Shown one piece after another: positions 43,549-52,401 of a stretch of DNA of 64,000 nt (positions within the stretch are counted from its first letter, which is position 1; the number at the start of each line of letters is the position of its first letter). Location of the stretch: assembly GCA_026986775.1 (NCBI GenBank), contig JALSNX010000003.1:62001-126000 (forward strand), written 5' to 3'. The position numbers were made by a program, and so were the translations under genes. The notes beneath the pieces are model-generated. The model had not been told where the DNA came from. It ran no database searches and saw nothing but the letters and a program-made list of their open reading frames with translations. The DNA is from Caldifarciminota bacterium. GTDB lineage: Bacteria > Hydrothermota > Hydrothermia > UBA1063 > CAJXJZ01.

Positions 43549-44241
43549 TTAATTTAAAGTGTATTCTGAGGGATGTTGCAATGAGTTATACTCTACCTTA
43601 TCATAACCGAATACTTTTGCAAAGTCCGAAGCAAAGTATTTTTTTACTTCTTCAATGGGTATACTTTTTCCTGTTAACTTTTTAAGACTTGTTACACCTT
43701 TGTCTTCAAGTCCGCATGGAATGATTAAATCAAAATATGAAAGGTCAGTGTTAACATTAAAGGCAAATCCGTGGTATGAGACCCATCTTTTGAAGGCCAC
43801 GCCAATAGCCACTATTTTTTCATCTTTATGCCATACACCAACGTATTTATCAGTTGTGTATGTTTTGATGCCGTATCTTTCTATGGTGCTCATCAGGGCA
43901 TTTTCCAGCATGTGTATAAACTTTCTCAGTCCTGCTATTGCGGAATTTATTTTTATTATGGGATATCCAACAATCTGGCCAGGACCGTGATATGTTATAT
44001 CACCCCCACGCTCTATCTTGTAAAGGTCAATACCCATCTTTAAAAGTTCCTCCGATGAAAGTTTAAGGTTTCTGAAATCTGCATGTTTTCCCGTTGTTAT
44101 AACGTGCTTGTGCTCAAGCAACAAAAGATGATCAGGTATATTATCCTTAATTCTTTCTTCAACAAGTTTCTTCTGAAATTCCCATATTTCTCTGTAATCC
44201 TGCAAAGTTGTAAAATCAAGTACCTTAAGAACTCTTTCCAT
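43549..44241 (-). CDS. lipB: Octanoyl-[ACP]:protein N-octanoyltransferase LipB
   Basis: This enzyme moves octanoate from acyl carrier protein to lipoyl domains, the first step of lipoate synthesis. Motifs are RGGDITYHGPGQIVGYPI, the catalytic lysine region VAFKRWVSYHGFAFNVNTDL, and the catalytic cysteine in IIPCGLEDKGVTSL. I chose the ATG at 44241 (230 residues, GGGGTGA upstream, typical MERVLKVLDF start). An in-frame ATG at 44286 adds 15 atypical residues. LipA is not in the window. Confidence 0.94.
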   Translation of the reverse strand: MERVLKVLDFTTLQDYREIWEFQKKLVEERIKDNIPDHLLLLEHKHVITTGKHADFRNLKLSSEELLKMGIDLYKIERGGDITYHGPGQIVGYPIIKINSAIAGLRKFIHMLENALMSTIERYGIKTYTTDKYVGVWHKDEKIVAIGVAFKRWVSYHGFAFNVNTDLSYFDLIIPCGLEDKGVTSLKKLTGKSIPIEEVKKYFASDFAKVFGYDKVEYNSLQHPSEYTLN

Positions 44242-45136
44242 CTTTTTCTTCACCCCTTCTATAGTATCTGATTGTTGGGTAAGCAAGTTCTATGTCCTCT
44301 TCTTTTTCCACCATATCAAGTATGTCCTCCCAGATTTTGCTCTCTGTGCCCCTTCGCTTCCTTGGAGAGCACAGGTATCTTATGGTAAGAAGTATTCCGC
44401 TGTCTTCAACGCTTGTATACACTATTGGAGTGAATTTAGTGTAGATTATCATATATTTTTTTGCCGCTTCTTTCAGTCGCCTTTCTGCTTCCTCTGAAAG
44501 GTGTTCGGCGTGCTTTCTTGCAATGTCAAGAAGGAGTTTTTTTGCTTTTTTGTAGTTGCTTTCAAAGGTGATAAGCACAGGTATTTCGTTCCAGATAAAT
44601 TCAAAACTCTGTGTGTAATTTGCCACCATCTCTGTAAATACCCGGCTGTTTGGTATATGTATTACTCTTCCCGTGCTCTGCTCAGCCTTTACCCAGTTCT
44701 CTATTTCAAGAAGTGTAAATTGAAATGCTCTTATGTCTATTACATCCCCTTTGTGTGGGCCTATTTGAATTCTGTCTCCCACTGTAAATGGCTTTCTCCA
44801 TAGGATAAACATCCATCCTGCAAGGTTCATTAAGGGGTCTTTTAATGCCACAGCGACGCCTGCTGATAGAAGTCCTAAAAATGTTCCCAAGGATCCGATG
44901 TCAAGTACCCATAGACGAAAGATAAAGAATGCAGCTATTGTGAATAGTATGTAGTCTATTCTCTTTCTTGCAAAATATTTTGCTCTCAGGTCTTTTATGT
45001 ATCTGTTAATTACCCTGTGAGATATAGTTTTGAAAATATAAAAAAGAAGTACAAATAGGCCTGAAAGTAGAACCTTATAACCCAGAATGGGGTCAATATG
45101 ACCCCATTTCAAAAGGTTTTCAATAAATCTATTCAC
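44225..45136 (-). CDS. MscS-family mechanosensitive channel
   Basis: A 303-residue membrane protein with two or three N-terminal helices. The pore helix GSLGTFLGLLSAGVAVALKDPLMNLAGWMFI is followed by the beta domain starting KPFTVGDRIQIG and IHIPNSRVFTEMVANYTQ. It releases solutes on osmotic downshock. The C-terminal ~100 residues are charged and cytoplasmic. It overlaps osmC by 8 bases and lipB by 17 bases. Confidence 0.92.
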   Translation of the reverse strand: MNRFIENLLKWGHIDPILGYKVLLSGLFVLLFYIFKTISHRVINRYIKDLRAKYFARKRIDYILFTIAAFFIFRLWVLDIGSLGTFLGLLSAGVAVALKDPLMNLAGWMFILWRKPFTVGDRIQIGPHKGDVIDIRAFQFTLLEIENWVKAEQSTGRVIHIPNSRVFTEMVANYTQSFEFIWNEIPVLITFESNYKKAKKLLLDIARKHAEHLSEEAERRLKEAAKKYMIIYTKFTPIVYTSVEDSGILLTIRYLCSPRKRRGTESKIWEDILDMVEKEEDIELAYPTIRYYRRGEEKDGKSS

Positions 45137-45551
45137 TTTCCTTTATTTCAAAATCGTAAGTCAATTCACCTGCCGCTCTTATGGTGGCAGAAGCTCCACA
45201 GTACTTATGCTGTGAGAGTTCTATTGCCTCTTTTACCTTGTTTTCTGGTATGTTTTTGCCGTAAAATACATATTTTACATGGACTTTTTTGTACACCTTG
45301 GGGTGTTTGTCTGCCCTTTCAGCGTCTATGTACAGTTCAAATCCATCAACCTTTACGCGCATTTTTCTCAAAATGTAGATAACATCCATTCCAGTGCATC
45401 CTGCAAGACCTATAAGGAGAAATTCCATTGGCCTTGCTGCAGAATCTTTGCCGCCCTTTGATGTATCCGTGTCCATTACAACGGCATGACCTGAGTCTGG
45501 TATTGCCCAGAATCTCATACCTTCAAGCCACTTTACCTCAACATGTGCCAT
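45129..45551 (-). CDS. OsmC-family thiol peroxidase-like protein
   Basis: A 140-residue OsmC/Ohr-fold protein. The two active-site cysteines are present in LAGCTGMDV and QHKYCGASATI, and a conserved Glu lies in RPMEFLL. The family reduces organic hydroperoxides through a Cys pair. The substrate of this subgroup is not known. It starts 2 bases after the end of the tRNA thiolase gene. Confidence 0.9.
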   Translation of the reverse strand: MAHVEVKWLEGMRFWAIPDSGHAVVMDTDTSKGGKDSAARPMEFLLIGLAGCTGMDVIYILRKMRVKVDGFELYIDAERADKHPKVYKKVHVKYVFYGKNIPENKVKEAIELSQHKYCGASATIRAAGELTYDFEIKESE

Positions 45552-45552
45552 T

Positions 45553-46467
45553 TTATCCTCTCCTTTTTTGTACTTCGTTTTTTATACTACAATACTGACA
45601 GACTTTTCTTGTCGTTGGGTATCCACATACCTCACAGGGCTTTAATTGTTCCTCCCTTTCCTGTAAAGAACTTTCAAAAAATTTTTTTCCCCGTCTTATA
45701 AAATCAAGATAAAATCTCAGTTTCGTGGAGGGTTGCTTTGTTTCTATCTGATTCAGTATGCTTTTGTAAAATATGGATGTTGCTCCCTGTGCATTGGGAC
45801 ATTCCTCGTGTATATAATCAATTCCATTTAAAATGGCGTATGCTGCACTCTCTCTTTCTGAAATAAGAGCAAGGGGTTTTACCTTTTTAACGAGTTTTTC
45901 CTGTTTTTGAGGTAAAAGAATATCCTGTCTTGCAAGGTATCCTTCCTGCCATGATAGAACGTTTGAGAATAGTGTGGCAGTTTCATCATCAAGGTTGTGC
46001 CCTGTGGCAAGAACAGTAAAGCCATTTTCATGGGCAAATTTATTGAGTATGTATCTTTTTATTACACCACACACAGAGCACGGCTTTCTTCTAAGCAATC
46101 GGGCTATTTCTGTTATACCCATTCCGAAATCTTTTTTTACCTCGTAAATGTGAATGCTCATGCCGAATTTTTCTGAAAAGTTTATAGCCTTTTCTTTTGA
46201 ATGCTCTGAGTAAGTGCCTATGCCGAGGTCAATGTACAGTCCCTCTGTTTTATATCCAAGTTTGTTAAGTATATAAACCGTATTTAAACTGTCTTTTCCC
46301 CCAGATACACCAACAAGAATGCGGTCATTCTTTTTGAAGAGTTTATATTTTTTTATGGTCTTTTCAACCCTTTTCTCTATAAACTCAACAAAATGCTCAT
46401 GGCACAGTTTGAGATTATATGCCCTCAGTTTTATAACAGCCTGTTTATCACAGAATTTGCACTTCAT
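45553..46467 (-). CDS. ttuA: TtcA/TtuA-family tRNA 2-thiolation enzyme, TtuA type
   Basis: A 304-residue PP-loop ATPase. It has an N-terminal zinc finger (KCKFCDKQAV and LCHEH), the PP-loop GVSGGKDSL, an internal CSVCGV and a third cysteine in HEECPNAQG that form the Fe-S site, and a C-terminal zinc finger (CEVCGYPTTRKVCQYC). The two flanking zinc fingers favour TtuA, which makes 2-thio-ribothymidine at T54 of tRNA in thermophiles, over TtcA (C32). It overlaps der by 4 bases. Confidence 0.85.
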   Translation of the reverse strand: MKCKFCDKQAVIKLRAYNLKLCHEHFVEFIEKRVEKTIKKYKLFKKNDRILVGVSGGKDSLNTVYILNKLGYKTEGLYIDLGIGTYSEHSKEKAINFSEKFGMSIHIYEVKKDFGMGITEIARLLRRKPCSVCGVIKRYILNKFAHENGFTVLATGHNLDDETATLFSNVLSWQEGYLARQDILLPQKQEKLVKKVKPLALISERESAAYAILNGIDYIHEECPNAQGATSIFYKSILNQIETKQPSTKLRFYLDFIRRGKKFFESSLQEREEQLKPCEVCGYPTTRKVCQYCSIKNEVQKRRG

Positions 46468-47720
46468 TTTCTCAGTTTAATGTCAAATTTTATAGGAGCG
46501 CCCATAAAGCCAAATTCCTCTCTTATTCGCTTCTCTAAATATTTGAGATAATCCTGGCGGGGTTTTCCTTTTGTTATCATAACAAAAGTGGGTGGTTCGG
46601 CTCTTGACTGAAAAAATCTGATAATCTCAAAGGGTGGATTTACCCTTGCAACCTCACGCATAATAAAATCTTCTGCCATTTTATCTCCGATTCTCTTTTT
46701 GACTTCCTGTCTCACTTTAAAGACAAGTTCTTTGAGGAAAGGCACCCTTTCACCGGTTTTTGCCGATATGAGAACCTTTGGAATATAATAGGCCGTTGGC
46801 ATTTCGCGTTCAAAGAGATATATGACACTTTTCCGTTCCTCTTTTGAAAGAAGGTCTATTTTATTAAAGGCGATGACGATACCTTTTCCCTCCTCTTCTG
46901 CAAGTTGAATAATTCTCTTATCAATATGTGTAATAGGCGAGGAAGCATCAATAACAACGATACAAACCTCTGAATATGAAATGCTTCTTTTACTTCTTAA
47001 ATGAGCAAAGTATTCAATCTCGTCCTTAAATTTCTTTTTTATTCCCGCTGTATCTATGAAGATAAATCTGTCTGTTACTATATCCAGTGAGTCCCTTGTT
47101 GTTCCCGGTATATCAGAGACCACTGCATAGTCTTTCCCCAGAATAGCATTTAATAGTGATGATTTTCCCACATTGGGTTTACCTATTATTGCACATCTTA
47201 TGCGGTCTTTATTTTTTCTTTTACGGGTTTGAGGGAGGTTTTCTGTTATTCTGTCCAGAAGTTCTGTTATCCCTGTATTGTGTTCAGCAGATATAACAAG
47301 CGGGTCTCCAAACCCCAATTCGTAAAAATCATAAATAAGTGGTGTTTTGACATCCCCTTTGTTCCCCACCAAAATTACTTTTTTATTGAGTTTTCTCAAC
47401 CATTCTGCTATATCTCTGTCCTGGGGAACAGGACCGGTTTTAAGGTCAACGAGGAATACAACAAGGTCAGCCTCTTTAACCGTTTCTTCTATTTTCTCCC
47501 TGACCTTTTCCCATATTTCATCTTCTTCCGGTGGATAAAGGCCACCTGAATCAATAATAATAAACCTTCTATCGTTCCATTCTATCTCTTTTCTTATACT
47601 GTCCCTTGTAAGACCGGGCCTATCTGCCACTATGGCAAGTGGTTTTTTGATAATACGATTAAATAACGTTGACTTTCCTGTATTTACCCTGCCAACTATA
47701 ACAACTTCAGGTAATTTCAC
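46464..47720 (-). CDS. der: Ribosome biogenesis GTPase Der (EngA)
   Basis: A 418-residue protein with two tandem GTPase domains. The first has GRVNTGKSTLFN, RPGLTRD and VGNKGD. The second has GKPNVGKSSLLN, DIPGTTRDSLD and AFNKIDLL. A C-terminal KH-like domain ends in GAPIKFDIKLRK. It acts in assembly of the 50S subunit. It overlaps the flavoprotein gene by 14 bases. Confidence 0.96.
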   Translation of the reverse strand: MKLPEVVIVGRVNTGKSTLFNRIIKKPLAIVADRPGLTRDSIRKEIEWNDRRFIIIDSGGLYPPEEDEIWEKVREKIEETVKEADLVVFLVDLKTGPVPQDRDIAEWLRKLNKKVILVGNKGDVKTPLIYDFYELGFGDPLVISAEHNTGITELLDRITENLPQTRKRKNKDRIRCAIIGKPNVGKSSLLNAILGKDYAVVSDIPGTTRDSLDIVTDRFIFIDTAGIKKKFKDEIEYFAHLRSKRSISYSEVCIVVIDASSPITHIDKRIIQLAEEEGKGIVIAFNKIDLLSKEERKSVIYLFEREMPTAYYIPKVLISAKTGERVPFLKELVFKVRQEVKKRIGDKMAEDFIMREVARVNPPFEIIRFFQSRAEPPTFVMITKGKPRQDYLKYLEKRIREEFGFMGAPIKFDIKLRK

Positions 47721-48231
47721 TTAATATCTCCTTTTTTAAAGCCTCTGGTGAGTAAAAAACCCTGAAAAGTTCCATTTTGCTCAACTTTTCAATGTTTTTT
47801 CTGTCTATGTCTCTTCTTTTTAGTTCCACTCTTCTTCCACTCTTTGTTGTAAAAATCATGTTGTCATGCACATCTGTAGGAAGAACCCATACCTCGGTTC
47901 CGGTCTTCTGGGCCTGTGCTACGAGATTGGTGCAGAGTGAATCAGCAATCCCATAAACCAGTTTTGCTATTGTGTTGGATGTGCACGGTGCAACAACTAC
48001 TTTTTTTATATTGCCAGTTAATACGCTTAAAAGTTCGAGACCTGATGATGTCAGCTCTTCAATATAAGGCATATTAATAAGACTTTTATATTCAAAAAAA
48101 TCTATTACCTCCAGACCTGCCCGAGAAATAAATAACTTAATACGGGAGGGTCCCAGAGTTTTTACAAACTCCAGGACCTCCTTTAAAAAGTATTCTCCAC
48201 CTGATATGCACCAGGCGATTTTCTTATTCAA
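47707..48231 (-). CDS. HFCD/Flavodoxin-fold flavoprotein
   Basis: A 174-residue protein of the flavoprotein superfamily that includes Dfp/UbiX and the archaeal MJ0208/DmrB-type proteins. Family features are WCISGGEYFLKEVLEF at the N-terminus, VVVAPCTSNTIAKLVYGIADSL for flavin binding, and VLPTDVH near the end. It probably binds FMN and acts as a reductase or decarboxylase. The substrate is not clear. It overlaps both neighbours by 8-14 bases. Confidence 0.8.
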   Translation of the reverse strand: MNKKIAWCISGGEYFLKEVLEFVKTLGPSRIKLFISRAGLEVIDFFEYKSLINMPYIEELTSSGLELLSVLTGNIKKVVVAPCTSNTIAKLVYGIADSLCTNLVAQAQKTGTEVWVLPTDVHDNMIFTTKSGRRVELKRRDIDRKNIEKLSKMELFRVFYSPEALKKEILSEIT

Positions 48232-49411
48232 GATTATCTGATATGTATTTTAGGCCTTCTCTCACACGGAGATATAAATGGCTTGTGTGCATTGCATTAA
48301 ATTCATCCGCAGGATATCCGGGATAGTCGGAGAAAATTTCTGCTTTATGTGGAATTCCCAATTGTTTGAGAGTGCCATCCAGTACCATAAGATGATAGTT
48401 CAGTTTCAGTTCGTCCTGAGCGCCACAGTCCATATAGTATTTTGTTCCCGCTGAAAGTATATTCTGGTAGTTGTTTATGAAGATATTCTTCACATTCTGT
48501 GCCTCCCACTGTGACCATGTCAGGGAATCAAGATGCCAGTAACCCTTAACAATACCATTTATTGTGTCAAGAGAATCAATCACAAATGGCAACTGCACAC
48601 CCATAAGAAGCGATGGGTTGCCGTAGTATGGTGATAGTCCGAATTTGTTTTCAAGAGGGTTGAAGAATGATGAATCCCGCACCCTTGGAGAAAATGCGGC
48701 AGCCATGGCAAACATCATGCTGGTCAATGGATGTTCAGCATTTAAGTTCAAAGGAGAGATATATCCACCGTTTTCAGCAATTACCATATCAACCATGCTC
48801 ATGTGTGTGGTTGAATCCTCCACAAGGAAGAGGTCAAAGTCGTAAACCCCAGAAAATCCTGCAACTGCCCTGAATAGTTCAGGATACTTTGCTCCAAGTT
48901 TCATTGCTCCATATCCACCCATGGATATTCCGGCAATGGCTCTCTTTGTTGTATCAGTGGAGTAGGCACTATCTATAAATGTTATTACCTCGTTTATTAT
49001 ATAGTTTTCAAACTGTCCAAAAGCAGGGTAAAGTGAGTCAACAGAATTTGTATAAAACGAGCCGGCAAAATCGTTGTAGCCATTGGGCATTACCACAATC
49101 ATGGGTTCTATTTCACCCATTGTAATCATGTAATCAAGAATGTCCTTTATATCCTCAATAGACTGCCAGAATCTATAATCAGAGCCAAAACCGTGAAGGA
49201 GATAGAGTACAGGATACGAATTTGCAGCGTCATAATCCGGTGGAAGATATATATATGCTCCGTTGTAGTTCTGTGTTTCAATGTACGGGTCAGCAGAATG
49301 TATCACTGTCTCTGTGAGGGTTCCCTTTTTTAGTTCAGGTGTGGTGGGTTCTTTCATACATCCAGAAAGAACGAATAATGAGATTGTCAGAATTCCTATT
49401 ATCTTTTTCAT
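48224..49411 (-). CDS. Lipoprotein esterase of the esterase D/FrmB alpha-beta hydrolase family
   Basis: A 395-residue predicted lipoprotein (signal peptide, lipobox LSGC at Cys18). The hydrolase fold shows the oxyanion region YLLHGFGSDYRFW and the nucleophile elbow GISMGGYGAMK. Related enzymes cleave acyl esters of sugars or S-formylglutathione. Being attached to the membrane, this one probably acts on periplasmic or external esters. It is followed by the flavoprotein with an 8-base overlap. Confidence 0.86.
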   Translation of the reverse strand: MKKIIGILTISLFVLSGCMKEPTTPELKKGTLTETVIHSADPYIETQNYNGAYIYLPPDYDAANSYPVLYLLHGFGSDYRFWQSIEDIKDILDYMITMGEIEPMIVVMPNGYNDFAGSFYTNSVDSLYPAFGQFENYIINEVITFIDSAYSTDTTKRAIAGISMGGYGAMKLGAKYPELFRAVAGFSGVYDFDLFLVEDSTTHMSMVDMVIAENGGYISPLNLNAEHPLTSMMFAMAAAFSPRVRDSSFFNPLENKFGLSPYYGNPSLLMGVQLPFVIDSLDTINGIVKGYWHLDSLTWSQWEAQNVKNIFINNYQNILSAGTKYYMDCGAQDELKLNYHLMVLDGTLKQLGIPHKAEIFSDYPGYPADEFNAMHTSHLYLRVREGLKYISDNLE

Positions 49412-49423
49412 TTTTCTCCCTCC

Positions 49424-50827
49424 TTAAAATGAGTAAACAATGCTTATGTTTCCTGCCATTACGTTGAGTTTATATGTGCCGGGCATGTTATCACTTTCGT
49501 AGGAGTAATCTGAATGTCTTTCTACGTTTCTTTCACCTGTATAAACGTACTCACCACCAGCCAGTATCTTGAGGTTATCAGAAATCTTCCTTCCAATACC
49601 AAAGTTTATGCCTATTTTGTTGTTTATATCTGGGATGAGTGGCGTGAATGTCTCGTCCGGTGCAGGGGTCTGGTCGTAGTAGAATCCAATTCTTGCATCC
49701 ATTAAAGGTGTAAAGGCGTATTCAATTCCAAGGGCAAATTTGTAAGCGTCTTTAAAGTTTTCCTTTATAGTGTCCTCTGTAATGGGGTTTCCAAGTATAT
49801 TCACACTATCAAAGGACGCTGCAATATTATCAAACTTTGACCATTTGATGTATGTAAAAGATGTATAAATCCCAAGTTTTGCTTTTTTATAGCCAAGCCC
49901 AATCACCATTTCATAGGGAAGATTGAAGGGAGCTTCAACCGTACCCTGTGATTCCATTACCTGGCCGCTCATAAGATATTGACTTGCTGAGTCAAGTCTC
50001 TGGGCTATGGCATCGTTTTTGGGCAGATAAAGTGAAACTGCAGCATCTCCACTGAAGTCAAGAGTAGAGTAGTATCTGAATACCAGGCCTGCAGAAAGAC
50101 ATTTTGTTATATTATATGCAAGACCAAGATTTGCGCCATATCCCATTGCACTTGCATCTATATCCATGGTTACCGGAAGCAGTCTGTACTGAATGGGAAG
50201 GGCTTCTGCCGCACTATCAAAGGTGGCAGGGTCCACAAAAGTTACCTTGCTCAGTTTCACAGACCCTAAAAGAGGTCCTCCTGAAATCCCTATTTTGAGT
50301 TTTTCGGTTATTCTGTATGCAAAAGATGCATACAGGGCATAGGTTTTGAGGTCACTCTGCCAGTTGTCCTCAGGAAATTCCGGAACCTCAAAGGTTGTAT
50401 CCTGTGTATTGTAGTACCCCATGGGAAATTTGTAAAGATTCCACTTGCCACCGAGACCGAATGGTGTAAACTCCATAAATCCCAGTTTGAGTCCCTCACC
50501 CATATCTCTTACAAGGCCAAATCCCGGTACTGGCAGAATGTTTCTCTTGGAAATAACTGTATCCTGAAGCCTGTAACCTCCATCGTAACCGAGCAGTCCG
50601 GTGTTCATTACATACATTCCCTGGAGTCCTATGGTATTGAGGGATAGTCCTATCTGATTTCCATCACTATTTGCCATAAGTGCCGGGTTCCAGAATGGTG
50701 CCGTCCACATGGAGGTATTCACAATATCGCTACCTCCTAACTGTAGTTCTCTGGCTCCGGTTCCAGAAAGTTGAAATCCAGAGGCCAGGAGTGTTCCTGC
50801 ATACATGAGTACGATTATCTTCCTCAT
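49424..50827 (-). CDS. OmpP1/FadL/TodX-family outer-membrane protein
   Basis: I chose the ATG at 50827 because AAGGAGTGG precedes it and a normal signal peptide follows (KIIVLMYAGTLLASG), giving 467 residues. An in-frame ATG at 50977 would add 50 atypical residues. The start of the mature protein has the family traits GTGARELQLGGSDIV and PFWNPALMA (long-chain fatty-acid porin type). Many alternating strands follow, and the end is NISIVYSF with a terminal Phe. It likely lets hydrophobic compounds through the outer membrane. It is the first gene of the minus-strand run down to lipB. Confidence 0.87.
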   Translation of the reverse strand: MRKIIVLMYAGTLLASGFQLSGTGARELQLGGSDIVNTSMWTAPFWNPALMANSDGNQIGLSLNTIGLQGMYVMNTGLLGYDGGYRLQDTVISKRNILPVPGFGLVRDMGEGLKLGFMEFTPFGLGGKWNLYKFPMGYYNTQDTTFEVPEFPEDNWQSDLKTYALYASFAYRITEKLKIGISGGPLLGSVKLSKVTFVDPATFDSAAEALPIQYRLLPVTMDIDASAMGYGANLGLAYNITKCLSAGLVFRYYSTLDFSGDAAVSLYLPKNDAIAQRLDSASQYLMSGQVMESQGTVEAPFNLPYEMVIGLGYKKAKLGIYTSFTYIKWSKFDNIAASFDSVNILGNPITEDTIKENFKDAYKFALGIEYAFTPLMDARIGFYYDQTPAPDETFTPLIPDINNKIGINFGIGRKISDNLKILAGGEYVYTGERNVERHSDYSYESDNMPGTYKLNVMAGNISIVYSF

Positions 50828-50980
50828 ATCCACTCCTTTTTTGCCCTTTAATTTTAATGCCAATCCTTTGAAAATAAAATCATAAGCCCTTTTAATGTAA
50901 GGAGTTTGAAAAATATTTATTATCTTGCTCTTTTGAAAGATTTCATGGAACTTTTTTATTGATTTATAATCTACCACAGC

Positions 50981-51790
50981 ATGTTTGCAATAGTTTTAAT
51001 TTACCTTCTGGGAATACCAAATCCTCCTTACAGGATACTTATGACTGATACTCTCCCTGGCTGGGACCGTGCGGCCACATATTTACCCCTTACTGTTTTT
51101 ACTGCAGTGGGCATTACAATGATGTTCCCCGCTGGAAGAGAAAAGTTCAAAACACGATGGGAGGTTTTCACAAGCCCCAATCATGCAAACCCACTGAATC
51201 AGGGGCCATTTCATTACAGTACATGGGCTAAAGAGAAGAAACAGGGTACACAGTGTGATAAAGGCGTTCACTTTATGACAGCCTATCTCATGTACAGGCC
51301 ACTGTCCATATTCTTTCAGTATACCATAAACGGTCTTTCAAGAATAATACCGTGGTTGGAGCCTTCACCTGTGCTTACTCCCCCTGCAAAATTTATGGGA
51401 TTTGCAGGTGATTTTTTCTTTGGATGGATGGAGGAGTACGTTGATGGCTTTGAAAAAGACGAGGGTTTCAGTCCTTATGATATGATTGCCAATGTATCTG
51501 GCCTTGCTTTTGCTTTATTGAAGGAAAAGGGATATTTTGAGAATCTCTACTTTTTTGCCACGATACACAGACCTCCTCCCAACTGGAAGTATCATTTCTG
51601 GCTGAGCATGGGGTCGTGGGAATTCACACTTTATTATGACATGTCCGGTTTGCTTGATAAGGGTGCTATCAAAAACAGAAAGATAGTAAGATGGTATGAA
51701 CGCCATTTTGCTTACAATCCTTTTTTGAAAAAGTTGAGGTTTAATGGGGAGTACGAGGTATCCGTATCATGGCAAAGGCATACGAGGTAA
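50981..51790 (+). CDS. DUF2279/YfiM-like membrane protein
   Basis: A 269-residue protein with hydrophobic N-terminal segments. The conserved pattern CDKGVHFMTAY, GFAGDFFFGWMEEYVDGF and GFSPYDMIANVSG matches the D-K-x-x-H-F, K/E-E-x-x-D and S-x-x-D-x-x-x-N-x-x-G signature of DUF2279 (YfiM). The function is unknown. A TATAAT box at 50965-50970 ends 10 bases before the ATG and there is no ribosome-binding site, another leaderless-type start. It is divergent from the OmpP1 gene. Confidence 0.72.
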   Translation: MFAIVLIYLLGIPNPPYRILMTDTLPGWDRAATYLPLTVFTAVGITMMFPAGREKFKTRWEVFTSPNHANPLNQGPFHYSTWAKEKKQGTQCDKGVHFMTAYLMYRPLSIFFQYTINGLSRIIPWLEPSPVLTPPAKFMGFAGDFFFGWMEEYVDGFEKDEGFSPYDMIANVSGLAFALLKEKGYFENLYFFATIHRPPPNWKYHFWLSMGSWEFTLYYDMSGLLDKGAIKNRKIVRWYERHFAYNPFLKKLRFNGEYEVSVSWQRHTR

Positions 51791-51800
51791 GGCTTACAAT

Positions 51801-51829
51801 TTGTTAATCCGTTAACTTACCCTTAAAAT
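51801..51829 (+). promoter_or_regulatory. Promoter of the NifX-like/MinD operon
   Basis: TTGTTA (51801-51806), 17 bases, TAAAAT (51824-51829). An inverted repeat GTTAA-TCCG-TTAAC (51803-51816) overlaps the -35 and could bind a regulator. A 59-base AT-rich leader then runs to AAGGAGG and the ATG at 51889. Confidence 0.6.
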
Positions 51830-51888
51830 ATTAAATAAAATATTAAAATAAAAATCATTTTCAAAAAGAGAAAACAAGGAGGTTTGAC

Positions 51889-52401
51889 ATGAAGGTAGTA
51901 GTTACATCACAGGGGCCTTCTCTTGATTCTCCCGTTGATACACGTTTTGGGAGATGTGCATATTTCATTGTTGTGGATACAGATACCCTGGAATATCAGG
52001 CGTATCCCAATCCGGGACAGAATGCTACAGGTGGTGCAGGCATTCAGGCGGCCCAGTTTGTGGCAGGACTTGGCGTAAGTGCCATTATTACAGGCAGTTT
52101 CGGGCCAAATGCTCAGGCAGCTCTTGCATCAACAGGTCTTTCAGGTTATGCGGTTTCAGGGGGAACAGTGAGGGAGGCAATTACTCTATTTAAAGAAGGC
52201 AAACTACCTCCTATAAACACTGCTCAGACTGGTGGAATGCCTCCTCAGGGTGGCGGTTTTGGAGGCGGATTTGGTCGTGGTGGAGGTTTTGGCCGTGGAG
52301 GTTTTGGTAGAGGCGGTGGTTTTGGCAAGGGTGGTGGCAGAGGCATGGGTAGAGGTAGCGGTTTTGGAAGAGGTGGAGGCATGGGCAGAGGAGGATGGTA
52401 G
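51889..52401 (+). CDS. NifX-like protein with RGG/GF-rich C-terminal tail
   Basis: A 170-residue protein. Residues 1-~108 form the NifX/NifB-C domain (KVVVTSQGPSLDSPVDTRFGRCAYFIVVD, SAIITGSFGPNAQAAL). Residues ~115-170 are low-complexity Gly-Arg-Phe repeats (GGGFGRGG type), about 60 percent Gly. Such NifX proteins beside MinD-ferredoxin ATPases are common in anaerobes and probably carry or sense an iron-sulfur cluster. A nitrogenase role is unlikely because no nif genes are present. The following ATPase starts directly after the stop. Confidence 0.85.
   Translation: MKVVVTSQGPSLDSPVDTRFGRCAYFIVVDTDTLEYQAYPNPGQNATGGAGIQAAQFVAGLGVSAIITGSFGPNAQAALASTGLSGYAVSGGTVREAITLFKEGKLPPINTAQTGGMPPQGGGFGGGFGRGGGFGRGGFGRGGGFGKGGGRGMGRGSGFGRGGGMGRGGW

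Noticed and set aside
51820-51870. AT-rich direct repeats (AAATATTAAA type) before the NifX-like operon
   Set aside because: They are short, imperfect and explainable as an AT-rich leader. There is no evidence for an origin or integration site.
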